Assembly: GCF_022340605.1 (NCBI RefSeq)
Contig: NZ_JAJDNQ010000080.1
Coordinates: 1 to 64,000, forward strand
Reading direction: 5' to 3'
DNA length: 64,000 bases
Source: Thiohalocapsa sp.
GTDB lineage: Bacteria > Pseudomonadota > Gammaproteobacteria > Chromatiales > Chromatiaceae
Shown here: one piece after another, positions 1 through 10,414 of the stretch
Numbering within the stretch: position 1 is the first letter of the stretch
Layout of the letters: the number at the start of each line of letters is the position of its first letter
Position numbers and translations under genes: made by a program
The notes under the pieces: model-generated
What the model was told of the DNA's origin: nothing
Databases searched by the model: none
Seen by the model: the letters and a program-made list of their open reading frames with translations, nothing else

Positions 1-2
1 TG

Positions 3-3000
3 GCGCGGGATCTTGCCACCCAGATCGCGTTGGCGGAGGCCGAGCGGGCCTCGCGCAAGCGCGCCCAGCTCAAGGCCCACCGGGAGCGCGTCATCGTCGC
101 CATGCGCGAGGGCAAAGGGCTGGCGGAGCTGATCGCCGGCCCCGACGTCGATGCCGTGCTCGGCGCGGTGGCCGCCGACGGCGTCGCGCTGGTGGGCGCC
201 GGGCGGGTGGTTACTGGCGGCGCCACGCCGGAGCCGGCCCGTTGCGCCGAGCTTGCCGCACGGTTGGCCGGGCAGTTGCCGAACCCGGGGACGCATTTCT
301 TTGCAACGGACTGCCTGAGCCTCCATCTGCCGGGCACCGAGGACCTCGCCGCCACGGCCGCCGCGGTCTTAGCGCAGCCCCTGGTTGCCCGTTCCGAGCT
401 GCAGATGCTGTGCTTTCGCGGCGAGTCGGTGCGCGAGCTTACCTGGGGCGGCGACCCGGACAAGGCTGTCACCGCCGATGCCGATGGGCGCATCAGTCCG
501 CGCAAGTCGTTCGCGGCCTGGCGGCAGAGCGTGCAACTGCATGGCCCGCGCTGGTCCGAGGAAGAACTGGAGTCGGCGCGCGAGTTCGGCGTGCTTATCG
601 ACATCGAGACGCGCCGCGTCGCCGAGCAGGCGATGCGCGACGTCGAGGCGCGCTTCCGCTCCATGCTCGACAACTCGCCGGCGGCGGTCGTCCTCAAGGA
701 TCTGGACGGACGCTATCTGTTGGTGAACCGCCGCTGCGAGGCCCTGCTCGGCCGCAGCAATGCCGAGCTTTTGGGCAAGCGCCCGGATCAGGTGATGCCA
801 ACCGCCATCGCCGCCGAACTGATGGCCAACGACCGTGCCGTTATCGACGAACTGAGCACGCACACCGTCGAGGAGATCATCGAGGGACCGGGCGGCCCGC
901 ACGTGATGCTCTCTACCAAGTTCCCGCTGCTGGACGCGGCCGGCCGAACCACGGCCATCGCCGGCATGGCGTTCGACATCACCGTGCGCAGGCGCGCGGA
1001 GCGCGCCCGCGACGTGGCGCTGGCCAAGTATCGGGCGCTGTTCGAGAACTTTCCTCTGGGCATCACGGTCTGCGACCGCGATGGCTCCATCGTGGAGGCC
1101 AATCCCGCCTCGGTTCAGATGCTGGGTGTGCCGTTGGCGGAGCAGACAGAGCGTGCTATCGACGGCCCGGAGTGGTCCATCGAGCGGCCGGACGGTGCCC
1201 CGTTGCCCGCATCGGAGTATGCCTCGGTGCGCGCCTGTCGGGATCGCACCGTCGTGCGTGAGCAGGAGATGGTGTTGGTGGCGCCTGGTGGCGAGCGCCG
1301 CTGGCTCAATGTCAGCGCGGCACCGTTGCCGATGGAAGGTCTGGGTGCGCTCGTCGTCTACGAGGACATCACCGAGCGCAAGGAGTTCGAGGCCAGAAGC
1401 CGGGAAGAAGCGGCGCTGCGCGCAAGCGAACAACGCTTCCGCCTGATGGCCGATGAGTTGCCGGTGCTGATCTGGGTCAACGACCCCGACCTCAACTGCA
1501 CCATGGTCAACAAGACCTACCGCAACTACTTCGACCTGCCCGAGTCCGCCTGCACGGGCCGGCAGTGGCTCGAGCGCCTGCATCCGGAGGACCGTGACAG
1601 TTATCGCAACACCTTTTTCGAGAAGCTGCGCTTGCGCAAGCCCTTCCACGGTTTCTTTCGCGCCCGCCGTGGCGATGGTTCATGGCGCTGGCTCGAATCC
1701 TTTGCCCGGCCGCTGTACGACCCGGAGGGGAGGTTCGCGGGGGCGGTGGGCACCAGCCTGGACATTACCGAGCGCAAGGCGGCCGAAGACGCACTGCAGG
1801 CATCCAATCGCGAGCTCGAGCTTCACGCCGACAAGCTCGGGCGGCTCGCCGCGGCGCTGACACTTGCGGAGCAGCGTGAGCGCGAGCGGCTGTCGAAGGT
1901 GCTGCACGATCACCTGCAGCAACTGCTGGTGGGGGCATCCCTGGGCCTGGAGCGCCTGTCGCGCCGGCTCGCGGCCGCCGCCGAGGATGCGGTGACGCCC
2001 GCCGGCGTCGGCATCGAGGAGGCGCTGGATTCGCTGAAGGACCTGTTGCGGCAATCCCTGGATGCCGCGCGCACGCTGGTGGCCGATCTCGGGCCGCCGA
2101 TCCTGCATGATGTGGGACTGGAGCCGGCGCTGGAGTGGCTGTCCCGCAACATGGCGGACAACCATGCCCTGGCGGTGGAGCTGACGCTGGAGACGGAGAT
2201 CCGACCGAAGCCCGAGGACGTTCGCAGTGTGTTGTTCGAATGCGTGCGCGAGGCGCTGTTCAACGTCGTCAAGCATGCCGGTCTTGCGCACGCCGAGGTG
2301 CGGGTCTACCGAGACGCATTCGACCGGCTTTGCATCGAGGTGTCCGATCGCGGCAGGGGCTTCGACACGGGGCAGCCCGCGGCCGGAGAGAGCAACGGCA
2401 CAGGTTTCGGCATCCTGTCCATGCGCGAGCGGCTGCGCTGCCTCGGCGGGTTGTGCGAAATCGAGAGCACGCCCGGCGCCGGCACGCGCGTGCGGCTGCG
2501 CGCGCCGCCGCAGGAGGAGGCGCCCGTCGGCCCCGTACTGACGGATAACGGCGCCGGCGATGGGGCCGACTCCGCCCACCGCGCACCCGGAGAGCCCTCG
2601 CGCGGCAAACGCCTGTCGGTGTTGCTGGTGGACGATCACCCCATGATGCGCCAGGGCTTGCGCGCGCTGCTGGCGGACGAGCCGCAATTCGCGGTGGTGG
2701 GTGAGGCCTGCGACGGTGTCGAGGCCCTCATGCTCGTGGGGCAGCTCAAGCCCCAACTGGTGCTGATGGACTATTCCATGCCACGCATGGACGGGCAGCA
2801 GGCGACGCAGCGCATCAGGGAGAGATACCCCGAAGTCTGTGTGATTGCGCTCTCCATGTATCGGGAGGCCGACCGGGCGGAGGCCATGCTGGCCGCGGGT
2901 GCCTGCGCGTACGTGGACAAGACGGCCGGTGCCGACGCCCTTCTCGATGCCATCCGTGCGGCGCTGCCGCGCTGCAGCGGTGACTGGGGCGGTCCGTCCG

Positions 3001-3029
3001 GCGAGGAGCGCGACGCCCCGTTGTCTTGA
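3..3029 (+). CDS. bphP: Bacteriophytochrome-type hybrid histidine kinase, 5' end outside window
   Basis: The reading frame is open from the window edge, so the N-terminal PAS and GAF chromophore domains are missing from view. The first ~195 visible residues look like a phytochrome PHY domain: they contain the tongue motifs WGGDP and SPRKSF followed by a W-rich segment. Three PAS domains follow (about residues 205-325, 335-455 and 470-590), the last two ending in D-I-T-E-R-K. A NarL-type dimerisation/phosphoacceptor region has the motif SKVLHDHLQQLL, then comes a HATPase domain (GTGFGILSMRERL) and a C-terminal receiver (VLMDYSMPRMDG) with no DNA-binding domain. The expected role is red/far-red light sensing with phosphorelay output. 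The last ~500 residues closely resemble those of the kinase at 8258. The PHY call rests on motif recognition; the bilin-binding Cys cannot be checked here. Confidence 0.85.
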   Translation, partial: ARDLATQIALAEAERASRKRAQLKAHRERVIVAMREGKGLAELIAGPDVDAVLGAVAADGVALVGAGRVVTGGATPEPARCAELAARLAGQLPNPGTHFFATDCLSLHLPGTEDLAATAAAVLAQPLVARSELQMLCFRGESVRELTWGGDPDKAVTADADGRISPRKSFAAWRQSVQLHGPRWSEEELESAREFGVLIDIETRRVAEQAMRDVEARFRSMLDNSPAAVVLKDLDGRYLLVNRRCEALLGRSNAELLGKRPDQVMPTAIAAELMANDRAVIDELSTHTVEEIIEGPGGPHVMLSTKFPLLDAAGRTTAIAGMAFDITVRRRAERARDVALAKYRALFENFPLGITVCDRDGSIVEANPASVQMLGVPLAEQTERAIDGPEWSIERPDGAPLPASEYASVRACRDRTVVREQEMVLVAPGGERRWLNVSAAPLPMEGLGALVVYEDITERKEFEARSREEAALRASEQRFRLMADELPVLIWVNDPDLNCTMVNKTYRNYFDLPESACTGRQWLERLHPEDRDSYRNTFFEKLRLRKPFHGFFRARRGDGSWRWLESFARPLYDPEGRFAGAVGTSLDITERKAAEDALQASNRELELHADKLGRLAAALTLAEQRERERLSKVLHDHLQQLLVGASLGLERLSRRLAAAAEDAVTPAGVGIEEALDSLKDLLRQSLDAARTLVADLGPPILHDVGLEPALEWLSRNMADNHALAVELTLETEIRPKPEDVRSVLFECVREALFNVVKHAGLAHAEVRVYRDAFDRLCIEVSDRGRGFDTGQPAAGESNGTGFGILSMRERLRCLGGLCEIESTPGAGTRVRLRAPPQEEAPVGPVLTDNGAGDGADSAHRAPGEPSRGKRLSVLLVDDHPMMRQGLRALLADEPQFAVVGEACDGVEALMLVGQLKPQLVLMDYSMPRMDGQQATQRIRERYPEVCVIALSMYREADRAEAMLAAGACAYVDKTAGADALLDAIRAALPRCSGDWGGPSGEERDAPLS

Positions 3030-3067
3030 ACTGATTCCCAGAACTGATTCCCAGAACTGATTCTGGG
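3028..3067 (+). repeat. 13-bp triplet repeat ending in a terminator-like hairpin
   Basis: GAACTGATTCCCA occurs twice in tandem (3028-3040, 3041-3053), and a third degenerate copy begins at 3054. The third copy completes a perfect stem, CCCAGAA-CTGA-TTCTGGG (3050-3067), 21 bases after the kinase stop codon. No T-tract follows, so termination is only an inference. Confidence 0.6.
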
Positions 3068-3405
3068 TCGCGACGCCCCCGCGACCCCCACCAGCGCCAC
3101 GGGGGCGCGGCCGGTGGCAGCGTCGACGCTGTCATTGGCGCCGCCGCCCGCGATCCTGCGATAATCACGTGTTTCCGTGCACTTGCGCTACGGAGTCACG
3201 AAACACAACGTGCAAATGATAGTCGGCTGCAACAAGTGCGCTAGGGGCGCCAGGGTTGCAGAAGCCGTCCACAATTCGCGCGACAGCACGCCCACGCGAC
3301 GGTGCGGATCGCTCGAGTGGCGATTTCCCCTGCGATCGTCGCCTTGAATCCGCGCTTGCGCACAATACAATAACCAAGCAATCTACTCAGAAATCGGAGC
3401 GAGCC
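3068..3405. other. Intergenic region upstream of sufB
   Basis: There is no supported gene. The stretch must contain the suf promoter. No IscR-type regulator gene is present and I could not identify a convincing operator. A GGAG ribosome site lies just before the sufB ATG at 3406. Confidence 0.5.
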
Positions 3406-4917
3406 ATGAGTGCAACCCCACAAGACCTGCCAGGACAGCCGGTCGCCGAGCAGCGGTCTGGTGCCTCGCGCAAGGCCGCCGAGACCGAGGCCGAGTACGG
3501 CCACTTGGTCAAGTCCGAATACGAGCACGGGTTCGTCACCGAGATCGAGTCCGACACGCTGCCGCCTGGCCTGGACGAGTCCGTCATCGCGACCATCTCC
3601 CGGCGCAAGGGCGAGCCGCAATGGATGCTGGACTGGCGCCTTGCGGCCTACGCTAAGTGGCTTGAGATGCCGACGCCACAATGGGCGGCGGTGCACTACG
3701 CGCCCATCGACTTCCAGGCGATCTCCTACTTCTCGGCGCCGAAGAAGAAGGAGCTGAAGAGCCTGGACGAGGTGGACCCGGTGCTGCTCGAGACCTACGA
3801 GAAGCTCGGCATCCCCATCGAAGAGCAGAAGGCGCTGGCCGGCGTTGCCGTCGACGCCGTGTTCGACAGCGTCTCCGTGGCCACCACCTTCCGCGAGAAG
3901 CTGGCGGAGGCGGGCGTGATCTTCTGCTCCATTTCGGAGGCGGTGCAGGAGTACCCCGAGCTGGTGCAGAAGTACATCGGCAGCGTCGTGCCGCCGACCG
4001 ACAACTTCTATGCCGGACTCAACTCCGCGGTATTCACCGACGGCACCTTCGTCTACGTGCCGAAGCACACCCGCTGCCCGATGGAGCTCAGCACCTACTT
4101 CCGCATCAACGAGGCCAAGACCGGCCAGTTCGAGCGCACGCTCATCGTCGCCGACGAGGGCAGCTACGTGAGCTACCTGGAAGGCTGCACCGCCCCGCAG
4201 CGCGACGAGAACCAGCTGCACGCGGCGGTGGTGGAGCTGATCGCCATGGACAACGCCGAGATCAAGTATTCCACGGTGCAGAACTGGTATCCGGGCGACG
4301 AGGAAGGCCGCGGCGGCATCTACAACTTCGTCACCAAGCGTGGCGACTGCCGCGGGGCCAACTCCAAGATCAGCTGGACCCAGGTGGAGACGGGCTCCGC
4401 CATCACCTGGAAGTATCCGAGCTGCATCTTGCGCGGCGATCACTCGGTGGGCGAGTTCTACTCGGTGGCCGTGACCAAGGGTCGCCAGCAGGCGGACACC
4501 GGCACCAAGATGATTCATCTGGGTAAGCACACGCGCTCCACCATCGTCAGTAAGGGCATCTCGGCGCAGCATGGCATCCAGTCCTACCGCGGCCTGGTGC
4601 GAATCGCCGGAAAGGCGGAAGGGGCGCGCAATCACACCCAATGCGATTCGCTGCTCATCGGCGACAAGTGCGCCGCCAACACCTTCCCGTATATCGAGGT
4701 GAAGAACCCCACGGCGAAGATGGAACACGAGGCCACCACGTCGAAGATCAGCGACGACCAGCTCTTCTACTGCCGCTCCCGCGGGCTGTCGGAAGAGGAC
4801 GCGGTGTCGATGATCGTCAACGGCTTTTGCAAGGAGGTGTTCAACGAGCTGCCCATGGAATTCGCCGTGGAGGCTCAGAAGCTCTTGAGCATCAGCCTGG
4901 AGGGTGCGGTGGGCTGA
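3406..4917 (+). CDS. sufB: Fe-S cluster assembly protein SufB
   Basis: SufB is the scaffold subunit of the SufBCD complex, on which [Fe-S] clusters are assembled in the cytosol. The 503-residue product has the family's usual length (about 495), and the family signature YLEGCTAPQ is present with Cys at about residue 261. The C-terminus carries the conserved segment [19 protein letters not shown]. The open frame extends upstream to 3256, but ATG 3406 with GGAG just before it is the sensible start. It is followed by sufC and sufD. No sufS, sufE/sufU, sufA or iscR lies in the window, so the sulfur donor must be encoded elsewhere. Confidence 0.96.
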   Translation: MSATPQDLPGQPVAEQRSGASRKAAETEAEYGHLVKSEYEHGFVTEIESDTLPPGLDESVIATISRRKGEPQWMLDWRLAAYAKWLEMPTPQWAAVHYAPIDFQAISYFSAPKKKELKSLDEVDPVLLETYEKLGIPIEEQKALAGVAVDAVFDSVSVATTFREKLAEAGVIFCSISEAVQEYPELVQKYIGSVVPPTDNFYAGLNSAVFTDGTFVYVPKHTRCPMELSTYFRINEAKTGQFERTLIVADEGSYVSYLEGCTAPQRDENQLHAAVVELIAMDNAEIKYSTVQNWYPGDEEGRGGIYNFVTKRGDCRGANSKISWTQVETGSAITWKYPSCILRGDHSVGEFYSVAVTKGRQQADTGTKMIHLGKHTRSTIVSKGISAQHGIQSYRGLVRIAGKAEGARNHTQCDSLLIGDKCAANTFPYIEVKNPTAKMEHEATTSKISDDQLFYCRSRGLSEEDAVSMIVNGFCKEVFNELPMEFAVEAQKLLSISLEGAVG

Positions 4918-5081
4918 TCCGCCCCCAATCCGCCCCTGAACTGCCCCTAACCTGCTCCGGGCCCCGCCCCGGGCATGCGATGAGCACGCCGCGCCGCCAG
5001 CCGCGCGCGGACTTGATACACAAGCGAGCCGCATTCGTGCCGCGAGACCGCCGCGGATGCCGCCAGCCGACGGAGTCAACC

Positions 5082-5830
<749 letters not shown>

Positions 5831-5834
<4 letters not shown>

Positions 5835-7192
5835 GCGCGCAGGCACTCGAATCCGACCGGGCCACCAACGCCGTGGGCGGTGTGCCCGAGGCGGGCCCCT
5901 TCGACGCCTGGTTGCCTGCATCGGCACCTGCTACCGGCGAGCCCGGCTGGCTCACCGCCGCCCGGACTGCCGCCACCGAGCGCGTGCGCACCCAGGGTGT
6001 TCCCACCGGCAAGTCCGAGGGCTGGCGCTACACGGGTCTGCGCGCGCTGCTGGAGCAGGGCTTCACGCCAGTGGACGAGCCACTGGACGCCATGCTGCGC
6101 GAGGACCTCGACGACCTGCTGGTCCCGGGCCTCGACGCCCACCGGGTGGTGGTCGTCAACGGCAGCTTCGCGCCGCATCTTTCCGATCTCGACGACCTGC
6201 CCAAGGGGCTTCGCATCGGTGGCCTGCGGGCGACGCTGGCGGAGGACCCGGACGCGCTCGCGGACGACCTCGCCCGCATCGCCGGCGACGGCGCCCACGT
6301 GTTCGCGTCGCTCAACACCGCCGGCATGGGCGACGGCGTGGTGCTGCTGGCGGACCGCGGAGCCCTGGTGGAGAAACCCGTCGAGCTGCTGCACCTCTCG
6401 GTCGGCATGGACGAGCCCAAGGTGGCGCAGCCGCGCCACGTGATCCGGCTTGGCGACGGTGCCCGGGTGACGCTCATCGAGCGCTGGGCGAGCCTCGGGG
6501 ATGCGCTCTACTGCAACAACGCGGTGCTGGAGATTGGCCTCGGCCGCGATGCCGTGCTCGCACACCGGCGCGTGCAACTGGAGAGCCCGAGCGCCTTCCA
6601 CCTCTCCGGCGTCTACCTGCGCCAGGGCGCCGGCAGCCGCTATGACGGCATCAACGTCGGTCTCGGCGGACGCTGGGCGCGCACCGATCTGGTGGTGCGC
6701 TTCGCGGGCGAGCACGCCGAGTGCGACTTGAGCGGACTCTACCTGGCCGGCGACAAGCAGCTCATCGACTATCACCTCGACGTGCAGCACGGCCTGCCGC
6801 GCTGCACCAGCCGTGAGAACTTCAAGGGTATCGTCCACGGCAAGGGCAAGGCGGTATTCGACGGTCTGGTGTATGTCGCCAAGGACGCCCAGCAGACCGA
6901 CGCCGCGATGTCCAACCGCAACCTGCTCCTGTCGCAGGGCGCGGAGGTGGACACCAAGCCGCGGCTCGAGATCTACGCCGACGACGTCAAGTGCAGCCAC
7001 GGCACCACCGTGGGCCAAATCGAGCCTGAGATGCTCTTCTACCTGCGCTCCCGCGGCATTCCCGAAGGGCTCGCGCGGCGCATGCTCTGCCTCGGTTTCG
7101 CGGGCGAGATCATCAATGCCCTGGGCAACGAGGCGCTGGCCGGCTACGTCTCGGAGGCCGTCGGTGGGCGGCTCCAGGCTGCGCCGCTCTGA
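5831..7192 (+). CDS. sufD: Fe-S cluster assembly protein SufD
   Basis: SufD is the SufB-like partner of the SufBC2D scaffold complex and is needed for iron acquisition during cluster assembly. The 453-residue protein has the characteristic C-terminal beta-helix segment (DVKCSHGTTVGQIEPEMLFY) followed by LRSRGIPEGLARRML, which mirrors the end of SufB. The N-terminal half is more divergent and alanine-rich, as is usual for SufD. Its start overlaps the sufC stop by four bases. Confidence 0.95.
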
Positions 7193-7291
7193 CGCCCGAG
7201 GCGTGTGATCGGGGCCGTGCAATCGACTCAGAACCATCTCCGGGCGGGAGCCGTCACGCACGGCGCCCGGAGGCCGTAACGTGGTGATGTG

Positions 7292-7735
7292 ATGAACAGA
7301 CTCGCGCGTTTCGCCGGCTTCGGAGCCGGCCACGAAGAGGGCGTCGACCGTGACGACATCGACGCCGAAGCGGCAGCCTCCGACGCGGCTGCCCCGCCGG
7401 GCACCGGCTCGGATGTGGACGCCGCCGGCGGCGAGGCCCTGCGGGAGCCTATCATCGCCGCGCTGCGGCAGGTCCACGATCCAGAGATCCCCGTCAACAT
7501 CTACGATCTCGGGCTCATCTACAGGATCGACATCACCGGCCGCGGCAACGTCGCCATCGACATGACGCTCACCGCACCGGCCTGTCCCGTGGCCGGCATG
7601 ATGCCGGTCATGGTCAAGGATGCCGTCAAACGGGTGGAGGGCGTCGGCGAGGTCATCGTGGAGCTGGTGTGGGACCCGCCCTGGAGTCCGGAGACCATGT
7701 CCGACGAGGCCAAGTTGCAGCTCGGCATGTTGTAG
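7292..7735 (+). CDS. sufT: SufT-like DUF59/MIP18-family Fe-S maturation protein
   Basis: The 147-residue protein has a ~45-residue acidic/alanine-rich N-terminus followed by a DUF59 domain. The domain begins at REPIIAALRQVHDPEIPVNI and contains the conserved YDLGLIY and LTAPACPVAG motifs with the family cysteine, and a C-terminal WDPPWSPETMS. DUF59 proteins linked to suf operons (SufT) help insert Fe-S clusters into target proteins. The gene lies 99 bases after sufD on the same strand. GTG 7289 directly precedes the ATG and is an alternative start. Confidence 0.9.
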   Translation: MNRLARFAGFGAGHEEGVDRDDIDAEAAASDAAAPPGTGSDVDAAGGEALREPIIAALRQVHDPEIPVNIYDLGLIYRIDITGRGNVAIDMTLTAPACPVAGMMPVMVKDAVKRVEGVGEVIVELVWDPPWSPETMSDEAKLQLGML

Positions 7736-8257
7736 CCACCGCCAACCGCCTGTGCCCGCCCCCTGCAGCACCACCGATGGGGCGAGCGCCGTTCTTGCAC
7801 GTCAGCCAGGCCGCATGCCCGCGTTGCCCGTGAACGCCACGGGCCGTGTTGCGGTCGTGCATCGCACGGCTCGGCCAAGTTCTCCCGATGCGCGTGGACG
7901 TACGCCCGGGCGCCTGGTTCCAAAGAACAGGATGTGCGTCGCTCGGGGCGGCAGAATGGCGTGACCGAGCGTCTCCCGCACGTGGGTATGGGGCTTTCTG
8001 ATGGCCCCGTTGGGCGCTCCGTGGGGCCGGTCGTGCGGACTTGCGCCCACCGGTTTCGCCCGTTGGTCGGCTTGCTAAGCGCTTGTGCCGGGAGTACGTT
8101 TCGACATGCGCGCAGCTACGATAGCGTCTGTGTCCAGCTGTCCGTGTCGGCAACAACCGGCAATGACCGGTGTCTTCAGCCGTCCGGCCGTTGCCCTTCC
8201 GGGCACCTATAACGGAGCGTATTCCTTCCGACAGCGGCGATAGGGAGCGAAGCGCCA
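7736..8257. other. Intergenic region, no gene seen
   Basis: Over 500 bases separate sufT from the next kinase. Short open frames exist in several phases, but none has a ribosome site or a recognisable product. No tRNA or strong terminator was found. It probably contains the promoter of the downstream kinase; a purine-rich GGGAGCGA lies before its ATG at 8258. Confidence 0.5.
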
Positions 8258-10324
8258 ATGATCGCGAACGCGCAGGCTCAGAATCCCGGGAAACTCGGCG
8301 GCGAGTCGCCCACCGGCCGGGGCGGCATCGTGCCGTCGCATGCCAGCGATGCTGACTCGCTGCTGGTGGTGGTGGTGGACGATCAGAGCGCCGGGCGCAG
8401 AATCCTGGAACAGGTCATTCGCGGCATCGGGGCCGATATACGCGTGGCGTCTTTCGACGACGCCGCCGCCGCGCTGGCTTTCGTTCGTGCCGAGACGCCG
8501 GATCTCATTGTCACCGACTACCTGATGCCGGGCATGGACGGCGTCGGCTTCATCCGCCGCGTCCGGCTCATGCCCGGCTGTGACGACGTGCCCATCATCG
8601 TGGTGACGGTGGTGGAAGACCGACAGGTGCGCTACCGCTCCCTGGATGCGGGGGCCACGGATTTCCTGAGCCGCCCGATCGACGAGCACGAGTGCCGGGC
8701 GCGCTGCCGCAACCTGCTCACGCTGCGGCGCCAGCAGCAGATCATCAAGGCCCGGGCATTGGCGCTGCAGGAGACCGAGCGGCGTTTTCGCATCATGGCC
8801 GATGAGCTGCCGCTGGTCATCTGGGTGCAGGACACGGCGGGGGCGGTCGCCTTCGTGAACAAGACCGGCTGCGACTTTTTCGGCTTGCCGGAGGCGGAGC
8901 TGGCCGGCCGGCGCTGGCAGCAGTTTGTGCACCCGGACGACCGCGGGCGCTATTTAGCCGCGGCCGAGGCCAGCTTCCCCGCCCGGCAGCCGCACCAGGA
9001 CCAATGTCGTGTGCGCCGCGCCGACGGGCAGTGGCGGTGGATCGAGACCTTTGCCCGCCCCTACCAGAGCCCGCAGGGCGTGTTCGCCGGCGTCGTCGGC
9101 GCCTGTCTGGACATCACCGAGCGCAAGGCCGCCGAGGAGTCGCTGCGCTTATCGCATCTGGAGCTCGAGCGCCGGGGCGAGCAGTTGGCGCGCCTGTCCT
9201 CGCAACTGAGTCTCACCGAGCAGCGCGAGCGTAAGCGGCTCGCGCAGGTCATCCACGACGACCTGCAGCAGTTGCTCGTGGGCGCCGCGTTCAGCATCGA
9301 GCGTGCCGGGCGGCGTTTGGACGATAGCGCGGGGGGCGCCGCCGCACGCGATGCGCTGAATGGCACGGGCGCATTGCTGCGGCAGGCGATCGAGGTCGCG
9401 CGCACCCTGGTGGGTGATCTGAGCCCCCCCATCCTGCATGAGGTCGGACTGGCCGCGGCGCTGGACTGGCTCGCCCGGCGGATGCAGCAGCGCTTCGGCC
9501 TGAACATCTCGCTGGATCTCGACCGCGCCGTGGCCCCGCAGCACGAGCATCTGCGCTGTGTGCTCTTCGAGGCGGCACGGGAGGCGCTGTTCAACGTCGT
9601 CAAGCATGCCGATTGCAGCGAAGTCCACCTCGCCCTGTCGTGCGCCGCCAATGGCTGGCCGCAGGTGGTGGTTGAAGACGACGGCGTCGGCTTCGATGTC
9701 CCGACGCGTCTAGGGGACGGCTCCGACACGGGCGGGTTCGGCCTGTTCTCGATGCGCGAGCGTTTGCACCTGTTGGGTGGGGATCTCCGCATCGAGAGTC
9801 GGCCCGGCGCCGGCACCCGGGTCGTGCTCACCGCGCCGCCGGTGGTTGCGTCCTGCGGGTCGGCCGAGGTTCCCGGCAGCGTCCATCAAGTGATGCCCGC
9901 GGCGGTGGTGGCGGCAGCAGGGGTCGCGCCTGCGGCGGACTTGCGTATCTTGTTGGTGGACGACCACGCCATGATGCGCCGAGCGCTGTCGTCCATGCTG
10001 GAAGGGGAGTCCGGGCTCAGCATCGCCGGCGAGGCCGCCGATGGCATCGAGGCTGTCGCCGCGGTCGAGCGACTGCAACCGGATATGGTGCTGATGGATT
10101 TCTCGATGCCGCGCATGGATGGCGTCGAGGCGACGCGCAGCATCAAGCAGCGCTGGCCGCGGGTGCGGGTGATCGGGCTGTCCATGCACGAGCAGGCCGA
10201 CCGCGCCCAGGCGATGCTCAACGCGGGCGCGTCGGCTTATGTCTGCAAGTCCGGCGACGTTGAGCTGTTGCTGCAGACCATCCAGCGGGTGAGCATGGCC
10301 GAGGACTCGGAAGGTCGCGTCTGA
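8258..10324 (+). CDS. Hybrid histidine kinase, receiver-PAS-kinase-receiver
   Basis: This is a 688-residue soluble signalling protein. It has an N-terminal receiver (about residues 35-150, phosphoacceptor Asp87 in TDYLMPGMDG), a PAS domain (about 170-295, ending in D-I-T-E-R-K), a NarL/HisKA_3-type kinase core with VIHDDLQQLLVGA, a HATPase (GGFGLFSMRERL), and a second receiver (VLMDFSMPRMDG) without an output domain. From the PAS onward it is visibly paralogous to the phytochrome kinase at 3-3029, even sharing MADELP and ALFNVVKHA. It lies 90 bases upstream of the RpfC-like kinase on the same strand, so the two may be co-transcribed. This is the place where rpfG sits in xanthomonads, but no HD-GYP domain is present. 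Confidence 0.9.
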   Translation: MIANAQAQNPGKLGGESPTGRGGIVPSHASDADSLLVVVVDDQSAGRRILEQVIRGIGADIRVASFDDAAAALAFVRAETPDLIVTDYLMPGMDGVGFIRRVRLMPGCDDVPIIVVTVVEDRQVRYRSLDAGATDFLSRPIDEHECRARCRNLLTLRRQQQIIKARALALQETERRFRIMADELPLVIWVQDTAGAVAFVNKTGCDFFGLPEAELAGRRWQQFVHPDDRGRYLAAAEASFPARQPHQDQCRVRRADGQWRWIETFARPYQSPQGVFAGVVGACLDITERKAAEESLRLSHLELERRGEQLARLSSQLSLTEQRERKRLAQVIHDDLQQLLVGAAFSIERAGRRLDDSAGGAAARDALNGTGALLRQAIEVARTLVGDLSPPILHEVGLAAALDWLARRMQQRFGLNISLDLDRAVAPQHEHLRCVLFEAAREALFNVVKHADCSEVHLALSCAANGWPQVVVEDDGVGFDVPTRLGDGSDTGGFGLFSMRERLHLLGGDLRIESRPGAGTRVVLTAPPVVASCGSAEVPGSVHQVMPAAVVAAAGVAPAADLRILLVDDHAMMRRALSSMLEGESGLSIAGEAADGIEAVAAVERLQPDMVLMDFSMPRMDGVEATRSIKQRWPRVRVIGLSMHEQADRAQAMLNAGASAYVCKSGDVELLLQTIQRVSMAEDSEGRV

Positions 10325-10414
10325 CAAGCGCGATTGCGTGAGCCGCGGCTTACAAGAGGTGCCGCTCGGCTGCTGCCCTGTGACGCGGTACCACCGATCT
10401 GGGCTGATTGCGTG

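Noticed and set aside
3241-5079. Long minus-strand open frame opposite sufB
   Set aside because: It is an antisense shadow; the plus strand encodes SufB with all signatures.
7934-8212. Possible 92-residue gene in the sufT-kinase gap
   Set aside because: It has no ribosome site, no recognisable domain and an Arg/Ser/Gly-rich shadow-like composition.
7736-8257. tRNA or small RNA gene in larger intergenic gaps
   Set aside because: I looked for T-loop (GTTCRANYC) and acceptor-stem pairing in the gaps over 300 bases and saw no cloverleaf. A tRNAscan-SE/Infernal run would settle this.
8258-10324. Second rpf regulator (RpfG) upstream of rpfC
   Set aside because: The protein has receivers, PAS and kinase domains but no HD-GYP motif.
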